This document shows positions 12,336 through 26,200 of a stretch of DNA of 64,000 nucleotides, in pieces (the stretch's first letter is position 1; each line of letters opens with the position of its first letter). The stretch comes from Myoxocephalus aenaeus. Taxonomy: Eukaryota; Chordata; Actinopteri; Perciformes; Cottidae. The DNA lies in the NCBI GenBank assembly GCA_038501785.1, contig JBAMJR010000031.1, positions 7,201,501 through 7,265,500 of the forward strand, in the 5' to 3' direction. The translations under genes and the position numbers were made by a program. The notes beneath the pieces are model-generated. The model saw only the letters and a program-made list of their open reading frames with translations, was not told the DNA's origin and ran no database searches.

Positions 12336-13944
12336 CACGTGGCACACCAGATGGTGGCATTCACAGCGATGGGGGAAGGCACAACTGGCACACCACTGCA
12401 CAAGGGCAGTGAGGCGCAGTCAGTCGGAGCAGTCCAGACTCCCCACCAGACGGAGGAAAGTATATGTGTGTATACATGCGTATGTGTGTGGTGTGCATGC
12501 GCAGATGCTTATGAGTGTATGGGTGTGTGTATGATGATAAGTTGAGCAATAAAGTGGAAGCTGGTAAGAGAAGAGTGTATGTAAAATGTACCAAATAAAT
12601 TACTTACACCAGACTGACCGTCTCTAGGTGCACAATATTGGCTTACTCTCTCAAAAATGCACCATAAAGGTCAAATAAAGACTGTTTGATCTCGGAAAGT
12701 TTTATTCTACCTATACAGTCTATGTTTTCTCTACAAATGTCAAGGATTACAAACTGAATCTGACAGTTCCTACATTTTCAACGTGTGCAATTCTGTGCTT
12801 AGGCCAAGAAAACAGATGGCATAAATGGAAAATTAAATCACATTTGGCAAAGCCATCATGTTTCAAGAGATTTTTTAGCCAAGGCAACAATGAGAATGGA
12901 CCAAACTGACCTTTAATTAGAAAAAAAAACATGATATTATAGCGCCTTGCAGGGCCATATCCTATGGGGGCACTAAGGGAAGGCTTCTTAAAGCTCGTTA
13001 TTATAAGCTATTCAGGAGACACAGGGATTTTTTTTATATGTGTAGACAGAAAGGGGGCGGGGGAGAAGGGGGGTGAGGGTCATATATGAAATGAGACCTG
13101 CAGATTTCTACACAGCCCATAATGGGTTCGTACGGGTGACGGGGACATTGGGGCACAGTAGATTTCCCAAGTTGAGATAGGGATATTATTACTCTCGGGG
13201 TGGCAACACAGAAATCTCCATCTTCAGTCCCCAGACTAGTGTCAGCAAATTACAAAACACAGTGAATGACCTTTACACAAAAAAGGAAACCTTTGCTGTT
13301 TTTTTTTTTTTCATATCATTTGGGTGCAAAGTTGTTCACTGAGGTATCATTTTGGTCCAGGGGCTCTTCTGTCATCCACTGATTACCGCTCACAACTTCG
13401 ACATTGTTAAGACTCACCAAAATATGTGTATGATATTTTGTACATGATAGGATGATCCACTGTTTATGGGGTCGACTTGAACTGAGATGTGCAATAAAGC
13501 ATATTTGAAACAAAGCGTGAACAAAGAAATCACAGTTTTAATGAACCTTTTCAAAATGCCAGCTGTAATGCCGTGCATCCTACACTGGCTGCTCCCCCAC
13601 AGAAATCTGCCACAGCCATCATTCATCTTACCCCACAATCCTCAGCATGCGATGTGCCGCACATTAAAACACTGTAATTGCTGATGGCTTTCACAGTTAG
13701 CATGTGTTGCTGATATCTCCAGACTCTCGTCAAGTGTTTCATCACCTATTCCATAATTAGACCATTACTTTAGCAGGTGTACATCTTCTCAGCCGGAGCA
13801 TGTGTTGGTGTTTTTTCCTTTTTTTCCCCACTGACACCTGAGATTTTATCTTATCAACTTCAGCACTGCCTCAATTTCTACATAAAACGAGCATTCCTGT
13901 TTCAGTAGGTTGTCAACACCTTGATCTGGAAGCATGTGTTTGTG

Positions 13945-14060
<116 letters not shown>

Positions 14061-15477
14061 GTGGGTGGTTGTGATCATGGGGGGTGTTACATCTTACAAA
14101 TTAAGTCTATTATAGAAAGAAATTCTTTTCCACTATGCATGTAAAATTCTCTGCTACAGAAATAATCATAACCTAACATTTCTCATCTCTCATCTTTCGA
14201 TGGCCGTCTTCATCACTTTCGTATTGGCATACAGGAGCGCATATGGTGGTATCAATATGCATATAGTATATCACTATATCTTATATGTCTTACTCACACT
14301 TTCAAACATATCTCGGGATCTCAAGTCTCCCCCGTCATGGAGACTTCTGGAGCGGGTCAACGAGCCCTCTTACCAGAAATTATCAACATGTTAAATAACA
14401 TTTAGTTGAGCCAAAAGGCACAAATTAATAGAAGTGTTACAAAAATGGAAAACTGATCACACCATGTGCCGCCATGTAAGCTCATAAATACATTTCACAG
14501 TGTGTGGCCCCAATGAAGACACCATACTGGCATATGGCACCATGTCACAAAACAGAGCAACAAGTCTTTGATTTGAATAAATTAGGATAATAGTTGCACA
14601 ATTAAATAATTTATTTGAATGGTATGATGGTGGTAGAAATAATAAACTTGGCGATGTGAAAGTATCTGTCACCCCTGTGTGACAGTGTTTTGGACTGTCT
14701 ACAAAGAGGCTTTCAAACTTTGTACTCTGGGAGATGTACATCCTAATGTTACAGCTAAGCTAATACATTTCTCTTTATCTTACTTTTATCTGATTACAGT
14801 AATGCCATGTGATGATCAGAGAGACAACCAACTGTCAGAAGGCGTGACCTGCAGATAAATCCACGTAATGATAGTCATTTGGTGAAGCACAACCTTAATT
14901 TAGTTACCATAGGCAAATTGGATCTCAAAAGTTATTGCAAAGAAATACACCCACAAGTCAATGTGGCATTGTTGGCCCAGGTCCTTATTCTCTGTGTACA
15001 GACAATTCAGTTGTACAATGTAAATTGGCACATTTAGCATTCACATAGCTCTCTGATGGTGTTTTCATATGATGTTCTCTGTTTAATTTAATCTCAAGAA
15101 TCCAGTGGTTCTGTGCTGCACTCATTGACTGAGCAGTGTGTTGTGATGTTAAACAACAACTTAGTTGAGCTATACGTATAACTAATTAAAACAATTTAAA
15201 GCAACAACTTTGAGTAAGTTTAACTGCAGGCTGATCCCTGAGTTAGGATACATCTAAAGTATACTCTCCAAAACGTTCAATTATATGCAGAATTCTAGGT
15301 GGGAAGTAATGGGGCCCACAGTTCAAATGCGTCCAATGAAATAAGTGAAAATAAGTTAAAAAAAATGGCTTTGATTCTTATGTGTTTAATTATGTATACT
15401 TGTTTTCCCCCAGGAAAGAAAGCCACAAGGAGATTCTGACTAGAAACAGGTTTTGGTTAAGTATCTGTTGTTATCAG

Positions 15478-15800
15478 TGGCGGTTGGCGCGGGTCAAAGT
15501 CCGAAGTTGAAAAAGTGACAGCCCTCAGGAAGAGACTGCCCACCTTTCTACTAACAGGTACACAACACACAAGCGACACGCTGTTTTGGATTTTAGTTTC
15601 ATTCCCGAACGGCTCAGACAATTTCAGGTTGGCTTACAGCGATTACTATTCATATATGTACTCAAACGTAATTAATTTGTTTTAAGTCAAATACACGGTC
15701 GTAGCTGCCGGTAGTCTTCACGTGGACCTCGGTGCAACGTGACGTTATCACAGTGACACGCTAAGGCCATGACAAGTTAGCGTCAGTTACAGCAACGAGT
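15478..15800 (+). promoter_or_regulatory. mvb12b: Candidate mvb12b promoter and first non-coding exon
   Basis: By hand count there are about 20 CpG in about 320 bases at roughly 47% GC, near the random expectation, while surrounding DNA is visibly CpG-depleted. A CRE-like GTGACGTTA lies at about 15739. The first coding exon downstream has a clear 3' splice site just before its ATG, so an upstream exon must exist. A possible donor is AACAG|GTACAC at 15557/15558; another is TTCAG|GTTGGC near 15628. The exact start site and exon cannot be fixed from sequence. The left edge, CAGTGGCGG, also resembles a hAT transposon terminus, but no matching inverted end was found. Confidence 0.4.
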
Positions 15801-17122
15801 CAGAGCATGAGCTAAGGATAACAAGGATATATATGCATATGGATATTAATATATGTTTTTCATGTCAATATGTGTATTAAACAGCCATAGTAAATGTTAG
15901 CTACTTAGTAAACTTGTACATATTGTGACAATGTGAAGATCCTATACTCACAAATGACATATTACCTCCAAGTTCTTCCATCTTTTCAACACTGAGGTGA
16001 CGTGGTGCTGCTCACAATTAGACCATTTATTTTCAGGTACATATTTTGCAATAGTTCATTAACTTCATAATTAGTAAGACTAAACAAACCTCACAGTTAC
16101 TTACCATCATAGAAAATGGCCATAATACATTATGTTCGATATAGTAGGTGTTTTATGTTTACTATAGTCATCATGAACCCAGTATTGAATATTACAGACA
16201 CATGTAGGAACATGCAGTTTTACTTTGGAGCAGGAAATAAGTTTGGATGGATTATTTTTTCTTTTCTTTGGTTTAGCATGGATGAGTCTCTGAGCCTTGA
16301 TGTTGTGCTGGAAAACAAAGCTCATTTTGAACAAATTAATGTTACAAAGAGATCCTTCATTCTATTAGCTAATTTGCTATCCTGTTTCATTTGAATAAGT
16401 ACGGCTATCTAACATTTGTTAAAGAGACAGCTGTTTCTGGAGTAAATCCTCTAATTGGATCAGTTTAATTGCAATAGATTCTGTAAACATCAAGATTGAA
16501 TGCAGCAACTTTGTCAGTTAGTACAAGAATGCTTTGAAGTTAATCTAATAAAATTGCGTAAGGGAACCATTGCAAAGCCACTTACCCCGTAAAAAGGCTT
16601 GCATACCCATTAGGGAAAAATTCCCTTGGACAGAAATAGATAGCAATTGATTGGGACTTCCTTGAAAATATGTGATCACTCCACCTAATTTGTGATTTGG
16701 TGAAGTCATTGGGTGGTGTCCAAATGCTGTTTTGTCATTGGTCTCACTTGTCATTTGGTCCTGGATTAAGGGGGCACTTTTTCTTCTAGATCCTAATAAG
16801 CCTCATCAAGAAGTCAATAATGTGGTAATTTTAGCCAAGAAAAACCTTGTCCATTCTCCCCTCAATGACCCTGGAGGGAGAAATCCTTGTTTGGATTTCA
16901 CTAGCTGCATTTTGCATATTACATAATTTCCTTCAAATTATCTCATTTTTTTATTTATTACTGGACCGTATTTGTCAACGTAGAGGTTTGTATCTTGTAA
17001 CACAATTTTCACAATATTTATATTCATTGAATTTTTTGATGCATCTAAAGTTCTTTCTCGAGGAAAAAATGGTGGATCATTGTAGTGATAAGGCTCTTCT
17101 GTTTTTCTAACGCAGCTTTGAC

Positions 17123-17215
17123 ATGTCTGAAGTGAGCAACCAGCTGCCAGCAGACCCCGTCTCTGCAGTTGGAGTCATCACTTCACTCAAGAAGGCCCCT
17201 GGTGGCTACTATGTT
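17123..17215 (+). CDS. mvb12b: mvb12b coding exon 1 (residues 1-31)
   Basis: ATG at 17123, preceded in frame by TAA at 17108-17110. A pyrimidine-rich 3' splice site (TTTTTCTAACGCAG) ends at 17115, so the exon probably starts at 17116 and is joined to an upstream exon. Human MVB12B also has an N-terminal extension from an upstream exon, so a longer start cannot be excluded. Encodes MSEVSNQLP... to ...GGYYV, start of the MABP domain. Donor GTT|GTGAGT, phase 0. Confidence 0.9.
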
Positions 17216-20200
17216 GTGAGTATTAGTGTTTTAGAACACATAGTTTGATTTCATACACATGGAAAGCCTGTAAAGTTGTTTGCATCTCCTTTAATGTAAA
17301 AGCAAATAATAATAAATCTAAAAAATTTAAAAAAAATGTTATTATTAGTATTATTACATGTTTTGCCAGCCTTATCAAAGGTAAACCATGTCACTGATCA
17401 AAAGTCTGTCTTGAATTATAATCCTTTTTTTGTTTTGCTCACTGCTGTTGGCTGAACATGTAATTGTTGTAACTGCCTGTATAGCATAACTTACAGCCAG
17501 GATATTGGCAGCCTTCCAATGTGTTTTTTAGAGCTGTTAGATTACTTATTCATCAAGTTTGCTTTGATGATTAGGAAGATTCCCTTCCTGACATTGTTGC
17601 TGGTTGCCACTCGTATCACAGACACACCAGAGGCAAAGATTTAACGATGTTTGGTTGATGCCTACAGAGAGTCATTTACATTTAGCCCATGTTTTCTCTA
17701 AAGCCCAGTACCACAACAACTTTAACAACGATAGAAATGTTTAAAGACGTAGTGTCGGATTGGTTGGTTTATATTAACCTTGGTTGTGAAACAGTTGGAG
17801 AGGTTTAAAAAGAGAAGACCGTGAGTAAGTTAAACAAAGCACAAAACAAGCTCAAGGGCACAGCTTTCTTCCTCTCTCTCGCTTCCTATTCAGACTTCTT
17901 CTTCTTCTTCTTCTTCTTGCTTTCACCCTACACCCCCAAACCCTCCCTCTTCCCCCTGTTTTCATCTCTTCCTGCTCCACCCTACACACCCAGCTTGTTC
18001 TAATCTCTGGCAGATGATAGTGGGTTGGCATCAGAACGAAGCCACTGGCAGGGAAACTGTGTGCGTTCGCACCACACGGTAGTGACAAACACAGAGAAGC
18101 CCCATCAGACTTCCTCCTCTGCTGCTCCAGTGCGCCAATACATTTCAGCTGATGTGCAAATACTGTGCATATTCTGTGGGCCTAAAGCTAGTCACTGACA
18201 CTGGTTCAGCTCTGTGATAGAAACTCAGTAACTTGTAAATACTTTTTTTTTTTTAGCCCCAGGCAGTACAGCAGCGGTTAAACATGTAAATAGTTTGGAC
18301 TTAATGTATTGTAGACAAGATGTTACAAGTTATCTTTGTGTCACCCTGTTTCACTACATAGTTTGAAATAAGTCTTGGATTATGAAAACAAGCTGCCACA
18401 AAGACGTGCAAAGCTTTAAAAAGCGTATGTTTGATAATCACTAAAAACATCCCTCAAGGTATGTTCAAAATCCCATCATATCATATCAACATCATATCAT
18501 ATCAACATCATATCATATCAACAAAAATCATACCTATGAATAAAAAGTAAAGTACAAATTAGCCTCCATAATGAAATTAAAGGCCTTTCAGAAGCACCAT
18601 TTCAAATGCATTTGTCACATCTTCAAGAACATATTTTGAACTTGGCTATATGGTCCTTTTTCTGCAGACCTTGAAGTACAAACACAAATATCCTCGCTTG
18701 GCATCGGTGTGCTAATGCAGCACTGAGAAGGGGAAGTCTCAGGATATTATGCTGTATTGATATTTTTTTTTTTACCCATTCACACTAGACTTCTTTTAGA
18801 AATCCTCCTTAATACTGACTGCTTACCGTACTTACCATACTTTTTATACAGCAGATCAAAGGGTTGATTAACTCTTTTGCTCTCTGAGACGATGCGCTCA
18901 CATCTCTAAACTTAAGCAGGTTGTTCCAACACTAGCGAGCACAGGCCCAGATCAAACAGTGCTCCACTGGGATCAGGAGCTTTGCTGAAGCACCACCAGC
19001 CACCCAACATCAAACACCACGAGCAGACTCATGCACACTGCACTCTGTGCATTGGTTACAAAGTGGGAAATTGTGTATTGCAGACTCACCTGACCATTTG
19101 ACACGTTTCACTCATAAACTCATCACTGTAAAGTGTGTTTGAAGAAACCTAGTACTATGATTAGCGAGGATGCCCAACCTAACCCAATGGCCGCTTGTCC
19201 ATTTTTGAGTAGCATCTGTACTTCAAATGAGTAGTTTGAAAGTTAAGAAAATATGCTCCTTTGCTGTCTTGCCAAGGGTTAGAAGCATAGGTGGATACCC
19301 CTATAATGCCTGTGCGCAGTGCAAAGCCAGTTCCAGAAGGACCTGAGCTTAGCTGAAGAGTGGAAGCAGAGGGAAACAGCTGGCGAGCTCTGTTTCAGAC
19401 TCAAAACACTCCTCCCAGTGCCTCTGAGGCTCACTAACTAACTAAAATGTTGTATCTTGTTTGTTTAATACGTACTAGGGTGTTACAATTTACCGGTAAG
19501 GTGATATGTAACCATGAAATTTTGATATCATATTAATGATAGAAGATAATGTGGTTACAGACTCTCTCGCCACACTCAATTTCTATAGACATTACGATAA
19601 AATTGTTATCATTAATTATTTTGGCCACAACAATCTTGTAGTGAAAATCTGATGTTGTGACAGGCCTCATTTGCTCACAAACAGGAATGCCAATATGTCT
19701 TGTCGTCATTGTCAGGATTAAAAAAACTAGATACAATGTGGCAATACTGTAGTTGAACTTTAGAGTCACTGCTCGCTGTATTTCTTTTACTTTGGAGAGA
19801 GCCATGTTAGTCGTGTCCCCCTGCTTCCAGTCTTCAGCTAAGCTAAGCTAAGCTAATCATCCCCCGGGTTTAACAGTTAGCTCCGTACTTAATGCACAGA
19901 CTGGAGAGTTGTGTCAGTCTGTTGCGTCAGTCAAAGCACATTCCCCAAAATGTCAAACTATTACTGAAAGTCAAATTACTTTTCAAAGTAACTGCAGCTC
20001 TGGTTCTTTTAATGTATTAAACGGTTAAGGATCCAAAACATTCGCCTCTGTTCAGTTGTTCTGTTCTGCTTTGAAAGGACTGATTTGGCTCCCTGTACCT
20101 CGTATGTCTTTCTCCACCTGGTTTCACTCCCCAGAGGTTTTTGATTGTCTGCCTTTTGTATCTTTTTATTCACAGCTGTGCCTCTCAGTGCTTCACAGTA

Positions 20201-23200
20201 ACTTGTCTGTCTCCAGAGATCCTTCATAGGAGTATTCGGCACCCCCAAAATACTTTTTTTGTAGGTGGGCTTTCAGATCACTGTAAGCTTTAGATTTGAA
20301 GAAGTGGCAGTTGAATCTGTCATTGCATTTTAAATCAAATGATACAACCGTATTTCAATATCAGAGCCATGATGTTTCTTATCAGACGTGTGTTATTCTT
20401 CTCATTGAAGTCTGTGTCATGATGGAGCCATGCAGTGCCAGACTTGAAAGTATCAGAGAGGAGCCATCGCAACTTTACACATGCCTTTTCTGCCGTTGCT
20501 CAGCAAGTGGCGTTTCACATTCAGGCTGCGTCGCATCCTTGCTGCCGGCAGCTGTGGCAGGATGATGCCTGAGGTGCCTCCGAGGAGGATCGTGCCCTCG
20601 TTACTCCTCAACTTGACTTTGGGTTTCACAAAGCGAGCCCTTTGTTTACGCTGACAGGATGCGCTGGCTACTGACCTGGAAAAAGTGGCCAAGACGGGTT
20701 GTCTTGTAAGGAAGAGGGAGGCTGGTGATGTATAGGCTCCTTCTGGGACCTTTCATGGTACTGCTGTTGGAGACGCCCCGCAATCCCTCTCTCCCCTCAT
20801 CTTCTGCTCTTTCTTTTTCTCTCATCCCACTATCTATCTCTGTTCCCCACTCTAGTCTCCGCTCTCATCCCAGCTAGTCACTGGTGTTTTTTCATGAATC
20901 TCCCCCATGCCATGTTTCCCCCAGCTAGTCACCGAGGTCATTCATCATTATTGTCAAGGGGGTAATGTGTGTGGGTGGGTGCAGAGATCTATGACTTCTT
21001 CATTTGAATGAACCTCATTAGATTGACTCTTCTTTGTAAAGGATCTCTTTAGAAAATAACTCTGGCAGTTCTTTAGGTGATTCTCACATTACAGCCAATG
21101 GAACATGACGCTTCAACCGAGCATATTTACTGGAACGATGGAAGAGTCTCTGAGATGCAGTCTATTTTGTGATATCATTCTGCCCTGCATACCTACATTT
21201 ACATAGCAATGTGATGTTGGACCTTGAGCTTGACTTGTCTATGCTGTCAATATGGTGCACATTTTTTTCTTCTTTTACTTACTCTACTGATCATTTACAG
21301 CTTTGCATGAGCATATTGTCCAAGGACGAGCTGCGTAGGTCTTTGGATTTTGACTTATTTAGGCATACAGATGAAATAGCTTTAAATCCTCAGTCATTTA
21401 TTCGTAGAAGCCGTATTGCATTAAATCGTAGAGATAATCCACACAGGGAGGAGAGCTATTTCAGGTGCATGTGAAGTCTACCTGTGTGTTGCTCAAGGGG
21501 TGTACTACGGTAGGTTTAAAAAAACAAAAACATTTATCCCAAATATAATCCCTGCTCTTTCACAAAAGCACATTGAAGTTTGCTTTCCTTATTAGAGCAG
21601 ATCCTTGTCAAGGCATCTTTAATCAGTCTGGTCCCTCGGGATGATATTTTTAGCCACCTTTTTTTGAGGCTAAGACTCCTTTACCCACACAGAGCACTAA
21701 TGAGATGGAGCGCTAGTGTAGGCAAGCGTTAATTAAGGCTAGTATGCAAAGGAAGAGGCAAAAGCAACACGCTCATGGCATACATACATTAACTTTATCC
21801 CACCTCCTGCATGTTTTTTTCTCCTTGTTTTTTTTTCCTTTCTCTTTTTTTCACGTAGGTTGCACAAACAACAGATGGCTCTGACGCCGACCTGTGGAAG
21901 GACGGCTTATTCAAATCCAAGGTCACACGCTACCTCTGTTTCACCAGAAAAACTGTAAGTGTGAATATAAACTTCTCCCTATGCATTCTGCACTAACACC
22001 TCGGCTGGTGCCAGCAGTTATTAGCTCAGTTCTCTGCTGCCAGAATATCTTAATGCTCTTTGATCAGTGAAAGACCCATTTAAAAACCGTTGGCAGTGTA
22101 GTTTTGAACTTTTACATATAATGGATTTGCCTGCATATTCCAGATGAATAATACCTCAGTGAGATATTTTTCATGCTGTACGTCCTCCTGAGGATATTAT
22201 TTATTATTTATTCATGGAACAACAATGAGCTGTATTTGAACTATTCCAATGTATTCAATCAACAGCGTCCCTGTAGAGAATCTGGTTTGCAATCAGTGAT
22301 TCTTGAAAGCTGATGCACATATAATTGTTAATATAAAAATAGTCCTTTTTATATTAACAATTAGAAATTACTCTACTTTTCAGTATGGTTGTGCTATAAA
22401 TAGATCTCCCAAATTGAGCAGCATTGACTCTTCAGTGGCTGAAATGATCTTTTAATGTTCCTCATAATGCTGTTTTTGGAATCATCTCCTGCCTGCAGCC
22501 TAAAGCTGATGTGTTGATGCGTGGCTGTCAGCTGCTCCGTGGCCATAAATACACCTACCATTCTAACTTCAGCGTATACAGCTTACTATTGGCTGCCTTC
22601 TCATTTGTTTCCATGGCTTGCAGGTAGATAATACAGACATTGAGAACAAAACCTGCATTTGTGTTATCATTTTGTATCAGCTCAATCTTAGGACTTAATC
22701 AATTTTTTTTCAGTGTGTCCTCTAAAAGCCAGGCAACTTGGCAGCGGCTGCCCTGTGTTTGAGCTCAATCTGGTCCTCAGTTTAGTATATAGCATACAAA
22801 TAGCCCTCCCCGAGCTCCTGTATTTTATCTTAAAATGTGTGTCCACACTGTTTTAAAGACTTTGACACAAATGGAACATGACAGAGCCATCAACAAAGGC
22901 TATTTTGTCTGCCACTCAAAGGAGCTCCTACTGTAATTGTCTATGACAAAAACAGATTCTGTAAAATTAGCCCCTGAATTATGTGGGGGGAAGTAAATAG
23001 TTTGTGATTTATCATACTCTAGGTTGGAGGTAGAAAGCCCCTTTTGTCAGGCCCTGATGGAAGAAATCTCTCCAGAAAAAGGGGTAAACACACACAAAAA
23101 ATGTTCCATGCATAGTAATAACATTCATCCATATTCCTCCTTAAGCCAGTATAAAAACTATGAATAAAAAATGTATCTAATGGTAATGACTGTCGGGCAG

Positions 23201-26200
23201 CAGTAGCAGAGAAATCCAGCCTTTTCGGACGCATCAAGTCACGCCTGGCTCGCCCCACTCTCTGCTGCCGCTGTGTATTATTGCAATTTATTATGGCAAA
23301 ATATGAAAATGTAATGGGAGGCAGGGAAGAGTCATGCTTGAAAATGTCAACTACACAGTCCCTGATTGTTTTTAACCAGTCCCATTTTGTTGATTAGACT
23401 GCCTGCTCTGTCTCCCATCATCCCGCAGCTTCTCGCCAAAAGGTTGAGAATGATTACAAGTTCACAGATGCATTCTCTCTTTGCAAAAAAAAAGCTATTA
23501 GAGAGTAATTACTTCAGCTATTTTGTCAACCCTTCTCTTTAGAGACTTCCCGAGCTTTTAGTAAATCATTGACTCTATTATCTCTACATTTTCTTTACTG
23601 AGCCCTGCAAAAAAAAATGACTAACCTTTTCTTTTTCTTGCTCTCTGTCCTTTTAAAAGTTGAATTTGCATACATGCCTTTAAATGTCCTGCCTGCACTC
23701 TATCTGTTAGGGGGCTGACGTTGTTGTGGACATGAAGCTGATTGACCTAAAGGACGCGTTGCCAGAGGGCTTCACACCTGTGGAAGAAACGTTGGACACA
23801 AGTAAGTAAAGAGTCAGAAGCGACCACTCGTCCCTCCCACCCTCTCGTTGTTTTTTTCCCTCTCCGACCAGCTTATGCAGAGGTCCTCGGGGGCAGCTTT
23901 GCTTGAGATAGTGAATGTTTTATGGGTGCAGGTTAGCTTAATTTATGGCAGACTGTGGGAATAAAATAAACATTTTGCCCAGGAGGTACAAGAGAAGAGA
24001 ATCATGAGTCATTGTTTATCTCAGCTGGAGCTGTGCTTTTCTTTATGAGGGGCTTATTTATTTATGTATTTATTTGGGGAGAGGACGAGTGGATGGGGGT
24101 TATCTAATATTAATGAAATGCATTCCCCAATGCTTTAGTGCTTTTTGAGTGCTATGTATTTCCTCCTCACTATCCATGCCTTGGAAATGTAATAATATTT
24201 TGGTGTGGGGAGTGAGGACAGCTTGTTTATTATTTTTATTATCATTGCATTTACACTGCACTTTCCAGTGTTGCAGGGGAAATAAATGAGCGAGGCACAG
24301 ATGCAATATAGAGAAGCATGGCAATGATTTTTTTTTTTTGCCAGAAAGAAGAAAAGAGATTACGCTTTGTTTGGCTATGGTGTAATTTAATGTTTTATTA
24401 CTTTATGTGAATCCATGTTTAATGTATACATGGGACATTATGTATGAGTTTCTGAATATCAGTTTAAATCTCTGTTGTGCACTAAAGCTGATGGAGGATT
24501 CTCTTGCTTCTGTCAAAATTATAATAATGCATGTGGATATTGTGGCTTCTCAATGTCCAGTTATTTCCCTTTGAACACAGCAAGTTATTCAGAAGCTGAT
24601 ATTAGCTCATCGCTGATTCTCAGACTGGTAATGACTAAATAGCAAAGCATAAGATTGATTATGATATATAGATATATTTATACATGGGTATTATTTTTTC
24701 CCTAGAGGTTCAACATATCTGTAGATGTTTTTTTAAGCTTGAAACTCGGAGATGACAGAATTGGATACTGCTAACTCCTGTCTGACACCCTTATGTCCAC
24801 CTGACTCTTCAGAGGAAACTGCCATGAGGAAGAGGAGGCTCTGCGTGAAAATCAGCCCGTATGCGGCTGCTGTGACGGCTGTATACGACATCCAGATCAT
24901 TGCGAAGTCCAAGCACCATCTTGTTAACTACACCTGCGTAGGGTGAGCTGCTTGGCACTGGAAATACATTTAATAATTGTGTTTTGTATCTTCTATCAAT
25001 CACCACATTTGTTAACTTGCATGAAGGATTAGTAGCTGATGAAAACTAAGTGAAGCACTCGTTGTATGCCTCCTCGTCATTTTTTCCACAGGGAGATAAA
25101 CAGTATGGGGATATGGTACCGAATGGGAGATGTTTCTCAGCCTCGGTCATCCCTGGAATCGCCCAGGACAGCTAACGGTGACGCTCCAGCCAACACTGCA
25201 AGGTAACATCATGCCACTTTATTCAGCAGCGCCTCTTGAAGTTTAACTTTCCTCCTTGCTTCCTTTTTTATTTCACGCTCGGTGTGCTCTTGAGCTGATG
25301 TTACGCTCTGTACCACATGTACGGCAATGAAGAGCCAAGCAATTGATCACTCTCGGGCAATCTGCAGTAAAGGTTGTGGCCGGACAACAAGGTAGCGAGG
25401 GTGAACCGGAGAGACAGGCTAACTAGACAGGATCCCCCGAACAAGAACATGAGTTCAATGAGGGCTAAACTCCTGCTATTTGTGGGTTGTCCCGCGAGGC
25501 AGAGGCAGGTCGCTCCTCTGACTGCGGTGACAGGAGTGTTGTACTGTGCAGACAAAGAGGAGGAGATGTAGATGTAGCCCGGAGAGCGAGCGACAGCTGC
25601 AGAGGAAGGGAGGAGAGCTTCAAGATCTCCGCCATGCTGGAGCGTGCGTGTCCCTTCCTCTGCTCATGCAGCTCAGGCTTCCTCCGCCTCAGGCCTCAGA
25701 GTGAATGGAGCAACCCTTTGTACTGTGTCCAGATCAAACAGCTCAATTATTTATCGCAACGAAGAACTGGGGATTTCCACAGCAAATTGTAAATAAACAA
25801 GTGAGACTCCTTCGGTGTGGCGCCGCTGTGGAGAAGGGAAGCTTGGCACGCGCCGCTGATCGGTTTGCCAGTTTGAAGTGCTTTGCTTTGCCATCCTGTG
25901 CTGGGCTGAGTAAAAGCCACTTAAAGGCCACAACAGGCCAGAGCAGTGGATGCCAGCAGGCATATTCAAAACAGAGCTTCTGTTCACATGGCCACTCAGT
26001 GGGATGAGAACATTTTTAAAGGGACGGCCATGAATTCAAAACCCAAGTTCAAACCGGGTAGAGTTTTCTGAATTGTCCATATTTGGGAAATCGATGGTCA
26101 ATAATCCTTGACGTGTTGAAGCAATGGTGGGCTCTCAGGCTCTCGTGTGTAGGCCTTAGCGACTCTTACCGGTAATCCTCAGTTCTTTTGAAGGCCACTT

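Larger units (their letters stand above)
17216..21858 (+). other. mvb12b: mvb12b intron 1
   Basis: 4643 bases, GTGAGT...ACGTAG. Contains a CTT microsatellite, a 16-bp tandem repeat and two degraded interspersed repeats (listed). No other gene seen. Confidence 0.88.

Noticed and set aside
15475..15483. hAT transposon terminus (CAGTGGCGG)
   Set aside because: No matching inverted terminus or 8-bp duplication was found nearby, so the call is not supported. Mentioned only as an alternative for the promoter block.
22322..22363. MicroRNA hairpin
   Set aside because: The stem is only 18 bp, AT-rich and perfect, unlike a pre-miRNA of about 60-70 bases with bulges.
25487..26007. Two overlapping open frames of about 100 codons after exon 5
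   Set aside because: Explained by locally high GC; no homology or splice context. The GC-rich block itself is reported.
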